From assembly GCF_026262505.1 (NCBI RefSeq), contig NW_026529129.1, forward strand, positions 1 to 24,494: a stretch of 24,494 nt of DNA, written 5' to 3'. Of the stretch, positions 1 to 8,106 are shown in pieces. Made by a program: the position numbers and the translations under genes. The stretch is from Trichomonas vaginalis G3 (Eukaryota; Parabasalia; Trichomonadida; Trichomonadidae). The notes below the pieces were generated by a model that was not told where the DNA came from, did not search any database, and saw nothing but the letters and a program-made list of their open reading frames with translations. The first letter of the stretch is position 1; every line of letters starts with the position of its first letter.

Positions 1-2
1 TT

Positions 3-716
3 AAGAGACCATCTGTCACAAAAGCTATTGGCTTTCGAAGAATAAAGTTTGTGTCTGTAGAAGATAAAAGTTTTCCATTTATTGTAAGGTTTCATATAGA
101 TTATACATCTGAAGGGCAACGAAAAATGTGGGAAGAAATTGAGCTAATACAAGTTGACCTCTCATCTTCTCTACAGACTGCATTAAAAATATAGAAGATA
201 AAATAAATTCATGTTATTCAAAATAATGCTGATGAATATGCGAATACCGATAGCACACTTTATGTGAGAATTGTATATGACAAAAAAATTCACAAGTGTC
301 ATTTCAAATCTACGAAGACAATCCAAATAAAGACGAACAAATATATACAGAATTCACTGCAATGTAATGGTATTATTTGCAAAGAATGTTAAATCAGAAA
401 GTTGAACCTCCTTTAGCAAATATCTACAGTCGATATGCAAGAGATGAACCAATATTTTATTTAAAGATGTTTTCGACCAAAGATGCTGTGATAGTTCATG
501 CTTCATTTTCTTGGCGCCCAAAACTCTTTCTTATGCTTGGCAAATGACTTTTACGAAAAACTACAAAGTTATTACGAACCACCAAGTGGAAGTTATTTTC
601 AGACTTTCAAGTATGGTTTACTACAGATGGAAAGAAAAAGAATAATTCCATTATACCATGCGTTTTACTTAGAACTTAGTTTCATATACAACTACTATCG
701 AACGGTAAAAATATAA
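3..716 (+). pseudogene. Decayed Maverick gene, function not recognised
   Basis: Coding-like sequence on the plus strand that enters from outside the window. A first stretch (3-194) begins with KRPSVTKAIGFRRIKF and is open for about 63 codons. A later stretch (498-716) holds FYEKLQSYYEPPSG and ends in LSFIYNYYRTVKI. The region is broken several times. It converges on minus-strand remains that end within about 10 bp, which is the compact packing expected of a Maverick. A structural protein is possible, but I see no diagnostic motif. Confidence 0.4.
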
Positions 717-723
717 TTTTTTA

Positions 724-954
724 ATATACCGGTTGTGGTTGCCAACTTGACTGGGTGCAGGTTCAGGCTGTTGTATAACAGGAGCTTGTTCTTCTGGTTC
801 AGGGTCTTTAGTATAATACCAACAAACTGATCTACTTCTTTTACCAATATTTTTTGACACCGTTCCATACTCCTCTTCCGACAGATTTTATTCCATTCCA
901 TATACCTCTTCCAACATTTCGAAAGAAGTTTCCTATCTTACTGAAGAAACCATT
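724..954 (-). pseudogene. Decayed Maverick gene, pVI-like amphipathic protein (tentative)
   Basis: Minus-strand remains of a small structural gene. One stretch (841-954) reads as a Gly/Trp-punctuated amphipathic segment with NVGRGIWNGIKSVGRGVW. A second stretch on the same strand (about 735-800) is rich in Pro and Glu (PEPEEQAPVIQQPEPAPSQ). The order, a Gly/Trp amphipathic helix before a Pro-rich tail, resembles adenovirus pVI, the membrane-lytic minor capsid protein, whose helix reads LWSGIKNFGSTVKNYG. The resemblance is my pattern reading and not an alignment. The gene is broken. It follows two other minus-strand Maverick genes (972-1446 and 1513-2301), with which it probably formed a block. 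Confidence 0.4.
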
Positions 955-971
955 TTACTATATGTAAAAAT

Positions 972-1446
972 CTAATGTCCACCTAGTCTCTTACGTTTCC
1001 TGTTGAGTTCCATAGCATTCTTTAACTGGAGCTCATACATTCTGTTTCTCCTCTGGTAGAAAACATATTCTGGGTCAACTCCTGTGTTCGCGTCATCTGC
1101 ATAAAGTTGTTTATATCCCACTTCAGGGTTTGTATAACTCTTTCCATCTCATATTTGCATACCATGGTGGCAAACCTAACGCAGCGTCATTTGACATGGC
1201 AGTTTGCATTTGTACATCTGTTGGCACTTGACCATAGTTTGCCATTGCAGTTTGTATTCTAACTTCATTTGGAATATTCTCTGGTTGTTTGGTTGTCCAG
1301 GTTGCTGTGCATTCGCTAAGTTCTGTGCGTCCATTTAATATTAGATAAAAATATCTCTTACGAGTACATATGCTGAACATTTGCAGGCATTGGTTCATCT
1401 TCATATTCTCTGTACTTTTCTGCCACGTCAAATAAATAAATGACAC
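972..1446 (-). pseudogene. Decayed Maverick gene, PPWYAN-type protein of unknown role
   Basis: Minus-strand remains that include NDAALGLPPWYANMRWKELY, and closer to the C-terminal end a Tyr/Arg/Gln-rich stretch with DPEYVFYQRRNRMYELQ that finishes in a basic NRKRRLGGH. The protein would be short (about 150 residues) and charged at its C-terminus. A TCATTT box at 1438-1443 on this strand fits the trichomonad initiator consensus (TCA, pyrimidine, A/T) and lies at the expected start. The methylase fossil lies about 65 bp upstream, and the pVI-like remains begin about 18 bp past its end. The gene is broken. I do not recognise the family; a small virion protein would fit the position. Confidence 0.42.
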
Positions 1447-1512
1447 AATGGAAAAAACCTAAAACAAAAGTAGTCCTATTTCAAACCACATTTACTTACT
1501 AATAAAATTTCT

Positions 1513-2301
1513 TTATTGTGACACTTTCTTCCAGTTTATAGGACCTCTCTCATATTCTATCTTGTCATATCTAAACTCATAGTCATGTATGTCCTCTAAC
1601 CGTCTCATAACGGTTTCCAAACCACTTTTATCGGATGTAAAGTAAAAGGCATGGATGGTTATGTATAACGTCTAAAGTTTCTAAAGAGTCTCTCAAAGTT
1701 CCAGTCTACTTGGTATTGAAAATCCCATGTGTTATAGAACGGCGGGTCCACTATAAAAACATTTTCCTTGTCTTTATATTTTTTCATACAACTCTGTCCA
1801 ATGACATTCTCACAAATTCTATACCTCAATATATTTTTCTATTGTCCTCTTTGAAAACATTTGTATAGTTAAGATATAAAACTTTTGACATAAGTGTTTT
1901 CATGTCATGAACTCTTATAGCAACACTAATATAATAGTCTAGCAGATATACTATCCCAGTCTATATATTCTGCTTTTTTCAAAACCTCTCTCTCACAATA
2001 TTTTTCTTATTAATGGTATACGTTCCATCTTACCTATAGGTATCTTTTCTTTTAACTCTTTCAATATATTGTTTGTGTCTGGAATATGTTTTGCAGACGG
2101 TCCATATAGTTGTCGAAGTCATTGCATAATAATCTTTGATCTGGGAATATGTTATGACATAAATGGGATATATTAGAAAACTTCCCCAACCGAACAAATC
2201 TACAAATGTTAGACCATTCCGGTAGTTTTTAAGTTCTCTCAATATATATCTTTACATTACTCTTATTTCCGAAGACGGTAACGGTGGTTTTGTAAATTCA
2301 T
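1513..2301 (-). pseudogene. D12-class (Dam-like) adenine DNA methyltransferase fossil
   Basis: The minus strand carries the hallmarks of D12-class N6-adenine methyltransferases in the right order. Near the N-terminus there is a KPPLP stretch followed by the AdoMet-binding motif I region LTFVDLFGWGSF. About 450 bp further on comes the catalytic DPPY-type motif as VFIVDPPFYNTWDF. The C-terminal part reads YFTSDKSGLETVMRRLEDI. The span (about 260 codons) matches the usual family length. Such enzymes use S-adenosylmethionine to methylate adenine at N6, and Dam-like genes are known in T. vaginalis, where a Maverick origin has been proposed. This copy is broken in several places. It heads the minus-strand block and starts about 30 bp from the AAAGYGACA box cluster. 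Confidence 0.75.
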
Positions 2302-2331
2302 TTATATATAATTAATAAAATGTTTTACCCG

Positions 2332-2400
2332 AAAGTGACAGAAAAGTGACAAAAACATGAAAATCATATATATTTGTGAAAAGCGACATAAAAAGTGACA
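2332..2400 (+). promoter_or_regulatory. Cluster of four AAAGYGACA boxes (iteron- or operator-like)
   Basis: Four direct copies of the 9-mer AAAG(T/C)GACA lie at 2332, 2343, 2380 and 2392. The spacings are 11, 37 and 12 bp, so they form two close pairs about one helical turn apart. They sit in the divergent intergenic region, about 30 bp upstream of the methylase start. Spacing and position suggest a binding site for a transcription or replication protein, but no binder is identified. The short, A-rich unit makes partial chance clustering possible. Confidence 0.4.
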
Positions 2401-2495
2401 CCATTAATATGATGTAATATATCGGTTTTGGTTTTGTCACCGGCTGGTCGGCTGGGGTTCGGTCCTCCTCTTGGGTCTTGGGCAAAATTTCTTAT

Positions 2496-2688
2496 GGGCT
2501 AGAGGGCGCAACGCGCCTGGAAGCCCCACTTACCTGACCTAGTTATGCTATTTTTGTAATAAACGTTTTAAATTACTTCTTCATTTAAATTATAACAATT
2601 ATTTTTGGTTTTATATTTTTTTGGATCAAATCCATTTTAATAAAAAAAAAGGTAGTGGGGCTTCCAGGCACTTCGTGCCCTCTAGCCC
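2496..2688. repeat. MITE-like inverted repeat whose arms are themselves hairpins
   Basis: The left arm (2496-2534, 39 nt) and right arm (2651-2688, 38 nt) are reverse complements with four mismatches and one 1-nt gap. They enclose 116 bp of very AT-rich DNA. Each arm also folds on itself: an outer stem GGGCT/AGCCC, a 4x4 internal loop, then an inner 5-bp stem with a 3-nt loop (GGCGC-AAC-GCGCC left, GGCAC-TTC-GTGCC right). The GC-rich arms stand out sharply from their surroundings. No target-site duplication is evident outside the arms. It could be a small nonautonomous transposon, a pair of transcription-end hairpins, or a replication or packaging signal of the Maverick. Confidence 0.7.
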
Positions 2689-2693
2689 TGAAG

Positions 2694-2810
2694 ATGTTTA
2701 GTATAACCTTGTCCGGACAAGTAAGGGTCTATCGTCGCTACAGGAAAAGTTACGGGCGTTCCAAGGAAGTATACTTTGAGAAGCCTTTTCTCCATTTTAA
2801 AACAAGATAG
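2694..2810 (+). CDS. Possible small very basic ORF (38 aa)
   Basis: An ATG-to-TAG frame of 38 codons that reads MFSITLSGQVRVYRRYRKSY and then a Lys/Arg/aromatic-rich tail. It is short but strikingly basic, with about ten Arg/Lys, many of them in the middle. It begins six bases after the right hairpin arm and lies on the same strand as the basic protein at 2919. Small basic DNA-condensing peptides occur in adenovirus-like virions, so a core peptide is conceivable. A chance ORF of this length is quite possible, and nothing beyond composition supports translation. Confidence 0.25.
   Translation: MFSITLSGQVRVYRRYRKSYGRSKEVYFEKPFLHFKTR
2708..2721. repeat. 14-bp perfect palindrome
   Basis: CTTGTCCGGACAAG is a perfect 14-bp palindrome within the small basic ORF, close downstream of the right hairpin arm. 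It could be a dimer-binding site or a chance occurrence. Confidence 0.35.
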
Positions 2811-2909
2811 GACGGTTATTTTACAAAACTGACAACACTTTGACCGAGTAGTTTTTTGTGCTGAACAAAAAGTGTCATATAAACATCTGTCAAAAACCGC
2901 TTTTTAACT

Positions 2910-2914
2910 TCACT
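2910..2914 (+). promoter_or_regulatory. Initiator (Inr)-like element TCACT
   Basis: TCACT matches the trichomonad initiator consensus TCA(+1)Y(T/A). The A at 2912 would be the transcription start, 7 nt before the ATG at 2919, and 5' leaders in T. vaginalis are typically only about 5-20 nt. The match is short, so its support comes mainly from its position directly before a coding start. Confidence 0.45.
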
Positions 2915-2918
2915 TAAA

Positions 2919-4380
2919 ATGCCACGTAAGCTACGTAAGAATATACGTAAGAGGAAGAGAGCATTGAAACATCCAATAGTAAAACTGACACCACAACAAC
3001 AGTTGCAGACACAACAAATGATGAATGACCCACTATGCTGCAACAAATGTCAAGCAACCCTATGCTTTTTAACCGAGTTATTGGTGCACAGAGTGGAGGT
3101 TTAAGAGCGGCACTTTTTAGCGAAAATGGCAGGTCTATGGTGGAGCTGCAGACGGAACAGCTTATAACCCTCAAAGTCAAATGAATTTGAGTTCACTCAA
3201 AAATCAAATAACAGATGTCAAAAAGTCAAACATAGACATACAGAAACAATAAGTGAAAACGAAATAGAAACTAGAATATGACAGACACACAAAGAAACTC
3301 AATGAGTTAAACGTAGAGAAAAAGAAGAAAGAAGAACAACTGAAAGAACTAAGTACAGAGGAATATGCGAAAAAATAGTGTCAGAAAAAGCAGCAGAAGT
3401 AGCAAAAATGGAAAAGATGTTATAAATTTGAAAAACCATACTACTCAATATAAAGTACTGAAAGATGAAGAAATAAAACAAAAAGCCCTGAAGACATATA
3501 TGGATAGCGATGAGTATAAAAAAGAAGTTGAAAGCAAATGTAAAGGCAGAAAAACTTTTACAGTTTGCAAAACCAAACCGTACAGTATGAAAACTTAGCA
3601 CAAGAAAGTAAAAAATACACGAAGCAGCCATGCAAAAGGCAATGAAAAGCGCAGAATATATAAAAGTTAATAATGGACTGGTTAGATGCCCAGCAACGCC
3701 AAAAGCAGCCCAACTTATAGGGTCAATAAGGACAAAATACAAGCGGATGAAAGACAAGTTCAAATGAAGCTTTAATGAATGCTGACTTTAAGAAACGCCT
3801 TCGAAGCTCTTCATAGTAAGGTGAAACTCAGTGAACGACTTCCTCATCTGGAAAGAAACTTGAAGTCTGAAGGTTTCGACAAAGAGTTAAGAGAAGTAGC
3901 ACAAAATATGACGAAAAATAACAGATGCAGCAACGAGACAGGCAGTTCAAAAGTGCCTATGACGCCGTTTAGAACAACTGTTTGTGGAAAAGTCAAGAAA
4001 AAGAGTTACAACAGACCAAAACAGACCTAGTAAATGCTTTGCTTAAGAACGAAAAGTCAGGTAGGACATTATGCTGCAGATGGAAATATGTGCCAGCTGG
4101 TGGAACTTATATACCACCAAACCCTCCAAGAGAAGCACCTGCACCAGGACTACCTAAACATTTACATCGTCACATGGACACAGACACAGGCATGCACCAA
4201 AACAAAAACAACCAACAGTTCAAAACAACTGCACAGCAACAACAGTTCAAAACACTGCACGCACAACAACAGTTCAAAACACTGCACCACAACCAACAGT
4301 TCAAAACACTGCACCAACAACAACCACAAACAGAGCAAGGACATAAAAGAAGTTAGAGAAAAGGAAAACAAGAATTCTTA
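2919..4380 (+). pseudogene. Decayed Maverick structural gene(s): basic head, coiled coil, Gln-rich tail
   Basis: The remains start at an ATG with a very basic head, MPRKLRKNIRKRKRALKHPI, followed by a Gln-rich stretch (PQQQLQTQQMMNDP). From about 3290 to 3420 a Lys/Glu-rich heptad-like segment (LNELNVEKKKKEEQLKELST, then EEYAKKIV) predicts a long coiled coil. From about 3980 the sequence turns Pro/Gln/His-rich (GGTYIPPNPPREAPAPG) and enters a 27-bp repeat. Two neighbouring genes, or one long one, cannot be told apart because the region is broken many times. A DNA-binding head joined to a coiled coil suggests a core or internal scaffold protein of the element's particle; this is inference. A 154-aa open frame on the opposite strand is a shadow. 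Confidence 0.45.
4213..4320 (+). repeat. 27-bp coding tandem repeat, four copies
   Basis: Four abutting 27-bp units start at 4213, 4240, 4267 and 4294. Each contains CAACAGTTCAAAACA and ends in a variable CA-rich tail. The period is a multiple of three, and in one frame each unit encodes nine residues (QQFKT plus a variable Leu/His/Gln part), so the repeat grew within a coding sequence. It lies at the Gln-rich end of the structural gene remains. Confidence 0.85.
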
Positions 4381-4383
4381 AAA

Positions 4384-5660
4384 ATGCTTAAGGAAGACTA
4401 TGGTTACCCCAGCATACTCTTTGACTTTAGTGACAGATAATAAAGAAGCTATTAGAAAGTTCAAGGAAAGGAATACTGACCCGAACCTATTTAGCTTTAT
4501 GGTTCAGCACCAAATGGGATATAATTTCAAACCTGGAAAATTACAAGCTCGCTAAGGGATATGATTTATAGCATATCATCCAAATGACATGAATGAATTA
4601 CTCCGAGATATTTTGGTGTCAGAGCTAAATGATAATTCAACTCTCTTCATGAAACGCGTAAAAAATAGAGACGGAACGAAAGAAGAAAGGCTTATGAGTC
4701 CGGATGACTTAGATAGGGAATTTTATAAAAACGGTCTCGGTCATATATGAAATGCCAGCAGAATGAGGTACAAGAAACTCCAACAGGAAGAAGTTGCAAG
4801 AATACAACTCAGACATGGAAGAAATAGTTCAGCAACAACAGCTTAGAAGAGCCTGAAGGGAAACGAACAAGTCCCTCCTTTGGAAACTAATTCACAAGAA
4901 CTAATGAAAATTTGAACAGCCGAAAATTGCTCATAAAGTATGGGGGAATAGGAATCTTATCAAGAGTCTAAGAAATTCCTCTCTGCTGACATTAGTAGAA
5001 GAATATCGAATGTCGCGACATACAAAAAACTCAACATCAAGATGAAAATAATTCAGCATAGAATGGGAAGTATGAAAGAAGTGTACCAAATAAGAACAAT
5101 ACCTTTTTTATTACGACCATTAACGTTCAATCTTTGGCTGAACTCGGTGAAATAAAAGGTAATTTCACCAAAACAATAGAAATGACATTTGTTTAAAGTT
5201 CATTCGACCAATAGCCAATATGGAACTAAACCTACTTTTGTTTCTGCAGCTAGGAACTACAATGAGAGGGCGTCATAAAGCTAGTACGGGATAGTTATAA
5301 TACCAACACTCAATTCCAAGAAGTTAGTAGCGCAATGGAAGGTGAATGGTGAACCAGATATAAGCTGTATTTTCAGCGCGGCTTTAATGCCATTGAAAGA
5401 TATGAAACATTGCAAGATTATTTTGGACTCAGTATGAAATGACATGGTGATGGAAATATTAACAACCTGTACTTTGACACATTTTATCTCAAAGAACTTA
5501 CAACACAACCATGAGATGGTAATATTTGGTGTAAGAGTTTGAAAGAAAGAGAGAGAAGAAAAGAGAACCATTGTACTGAACCTTGCAAACGAAGTTTACA
5601 AAATGTCAAAAAATTACTTGCAGACACCATGAACTGAGAAGGCGATGAATATTTAAGATA
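4384..5660 (+). pseudogene. Decayed plus-strand Maverick remains, not recognised
   Basis: A plus-strand trail of coding-like pieces begins near MLKEDYGYPSILFDFSD (4384). It continues with charged stretches such as KEERLMSPDDLDREFYKNGL (about 4678-4740) and a hydrophilic piece around KLVAQWKVNGEPDISC (about 5320-5370). The longest frames on the other strand are shorter or low in complexity. The region is broken many times, and I cannot name the family or say how many genes it represents. The shared strand suggests the same transcriptional block as the gene before it. Confidence 0.35.
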
Positions 5661-7077
5661 AACCAAAGGACCATAGTCAATGTAAGATATTTGTTTTTAG
5701 TATTGTAGTAAGAAAACATTATTTTTGTTTCCATGGGGGACATAAAAAAATAAAACCAACTACTCAGAAATAAATGAGCAAGACTGAAAACGTTGCGGTA
5801 AAGCTTTCCCATTCACAAGAAGATATGTGATTGGTAACATGGAAATGAAAACCAGATTATTGCTACTAAAAACAGTAATTTGGAAACGAGCTTATTCCAT
5901 ATGGACAAGCTCTGTTTTGAAGAGCTATGAACGGAACTCAGGAAATGATCAAACCAATACGTCGTAGACTCAAATACAAATAACAAATCTTTCTAGAATA
6001 TAGGTTACCTGAGATGGGCGACCAGAGCCCAAAGGCAAAAGGCGCATGGGAAATTTTACAAACATACTAGGTGAACATGAGGCAAAGATGCACATACTGA
6101 AGCAGAGGTGCAAGTTACCAAAAGGACAACAAAGAAGAAGAGTTAGATACAAAGTGAAAGTAGTGAAGGAAGTTCCTCATCTAGTGAAAGTGTGGCAATG
6201 AAAGGAAAAAGAAGAGATTAAAAACTCAGTCCAGGAGAAAGTAAGCTTGGTACGAGTGGTTCTATTATGACACATAAATCCAACTATTTCTAAAAAAATA
6301 TTTTTTACCCATATGAACTGGTTACGCCGCTCAGAATAATAAACGCCAACAGTTTGGATGCCATGAACGGAAAAATGTTTACGAATGGTAATAGACGAAT
6401 GCGACAATGCCATTAAGAAGGGTCAGAAATAGTTCTGGAACTTAGGAATATCAGACTGCTGTTTTCTTATGGAAATGTAGGTGAGTTTGGAGAGGTTCAA
6501 ACAACAGTAGATATTGCTTGCGAACAGGTTTTTATTCATATTATTTCTATTGACTAACTCATTCTTATACGTGGGAACAGACATTGAAATAAAAACTTAC
6601 TGGCCAAGTTTGTCTGACAAGAAAGGTTGGCAATGAATTTCTCTGTCGGATACCAATATGCTCCGAAGTTTTTCATGGATTAGAATATATTCTAACTCTG
6701 ACTTAGTTCAAAACAGTAACATGGGCAAACTATGAATGGTTCGCTTTTGGAGACACTCAGTAAAACAACCACAAAGCTAGAGAACAAACAGACAGTATGC
6801 AAATATTGAGAAAAATAAGAAGACTTTGAACCCTAAACGTTGTCCAGGAGTTTATGTTAACCTTTCTGGTTCAGATGGAATCTTGCTGCCACTCAAGTAA
6901 AACTGAAACTTAGAGTTCCTTTGTCATCTTTCCTCATCTTCAGGTTTTTAAAGATACTTGCCAAATGGGCCAGGAAAAATTTCTATCGAACTTACTCCAA
7001 AGCAAGAAATACACTAGTCATTGACCAACAAGACCCATTCACTCTAACAGACGTAAAGGGAACAAATCAAACATATT
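5661..7077 (+). pseudogene. Heavily decayed Maverick remains, probably plus strand
   Basis: Sequence with weak coding character on the plus strand. It has a Lys/Arg- and Ser-rich stretch near 6080-6210 and a clearer piece about 6420-6540 reading VLELRNIRLLFSYGNVGEFG. The trail leads without a gap into the left inverted arm at 7078, so it is probably the front part of the same gene. Nothing diagnostic is visible and the decay is heavy, so I do not assign a family. Confidence 0.3.
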
Positions 7078-8106
7078 CGCCGAATTTTGCAAAGAACAAA
7101 GTTGACTTAGACTTTGTTTCTCAACTTCAACATTATGAAGTAACTATTATTTCATGCTGCGGAATGCTTGGGACCCAGTTAAGTTTCACATGCGAAAAAT
7201 TTGAATGAAAGAGAATAGAAATGCAGACTTGCAGTCTATATTTGACCCGATTTTCAAATGCTTTAGCTGCCAAATATATTGCAGTCCCACTTATGTTCTT
7301 ACACACAATATCTGTTCAAGACTTTGCAAGGTGAAGTTGGAAACAAAAGTGCTGACCAGGTGCAAGAAAAGATTATTGCTTAAAACTGCAAATGAACATG
7401 CAGATACTATTTATGTACTTGTTCAGAACGAACTATAATGACTATTCTTGTTTCTACAACCCTGGTATTTAATATCATAATAAAACATAGATGGCCATAT
7501 TTATCAAGAGAACGAATATTCTACAGTTGAGGATATGAGGTCTACAAACTTGACCATTAGAATGCTATGAAAAACTTTAACAACAATTCACAAACAACCA
7601 TTAACCCTGAAATTGTCAAGTTCTATTCATCCAATATGTGAAAGTATGGACTCATACAGGAGGTCAAAAAACTCAATAATACAAATGGAACCGTTCAAAC
7701 TTTTGGTTTGCATTCATTTGCTGACTCAGAAGGACTTATGGGTGGTCATTTCAACTGTTGGTACTGTTTAACAAATAAGATTATACTGGTGACAGAGACG
7801 GTCCAGATGAATTGAAAGCAAAGAAGTTTACAAAACCAATAGCACTTTTCACGGAAGATGCTCTTTTTGAAGATTCGTTGATGAAACCTGCCTGGGCTCC
7901 TCGATTGGCATAAGAACAGCTTTTCCATCGAGCAGATTTTGGCAGCAGGTCAGTAAGTTTGTTCTTGAACTGACTTCTCTCCTGTTCCATATATTGACAG
8001 TAACGGGCCAGTTTTGACAATAATATTGTATTATAAACTCCTTTAGAAATATCTGTAAGTTTTGTTGTTATATTTTTGTAACGTCAAGAACTTTCACCAT
8101 TTCAGT
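7078..8106 (+). repeat. Left arm of a ~1 kb inverted repeat (Maverick gene fossil)
   Basis: This segment matches the reverse complement of 10285-11323 almost end to end, at roughly 80% by eye with many small gaps. Shared landmarks include CGCCGAATT, GTATGGACTCATACAGGAGG and ATAATACAATATTA (reverse strand). Coding-like pieces read on the plus strand, for example GDRDGPDELKAKKFTKPIAL (about 7790-7850) followed by FTEDALFEDSLMKPAWAPRL. Both arms carry remains of the same, unidentified, Maverick gene in opposite orientation. The copies are broken and well diverged, so the duplication is old, or two separate Maverick copies landed head to head. Confidence 0.75.

Noticed and set aside
722-2433. Similar 19-mers TAATATACCGGTTGTGGTT (722) and TAATATATCGGTTTTGGTT (2415) as a possible element boundary
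   Set aside because: 17 of 19 matches is close to what chance allows in a region of this size and AT content. Nothing else aligns around them.
2488-2696. Target-site duplication flanking the hairpin pair
   Set aside because: The flanks (TTTCTTAT left, TGAAGATG right) do not match, so transposition of the pair cannot be shown from this copy.
3299-3763. 154-aa hydrophobic minus-strand frame
   Set aside because: It is antisense to a Lys/Glu-rich coiled-coil sequence, which reads as Phe/Leu-rich in reverse. No supporting motif.
4162-4371. 69-aa Leu/Val-rich minus-strand frame resembling a membrane protein
   Set aside because: It is antisense to the Gln/His-rich 27-bp repeat, which produces the hydrophobic runs.
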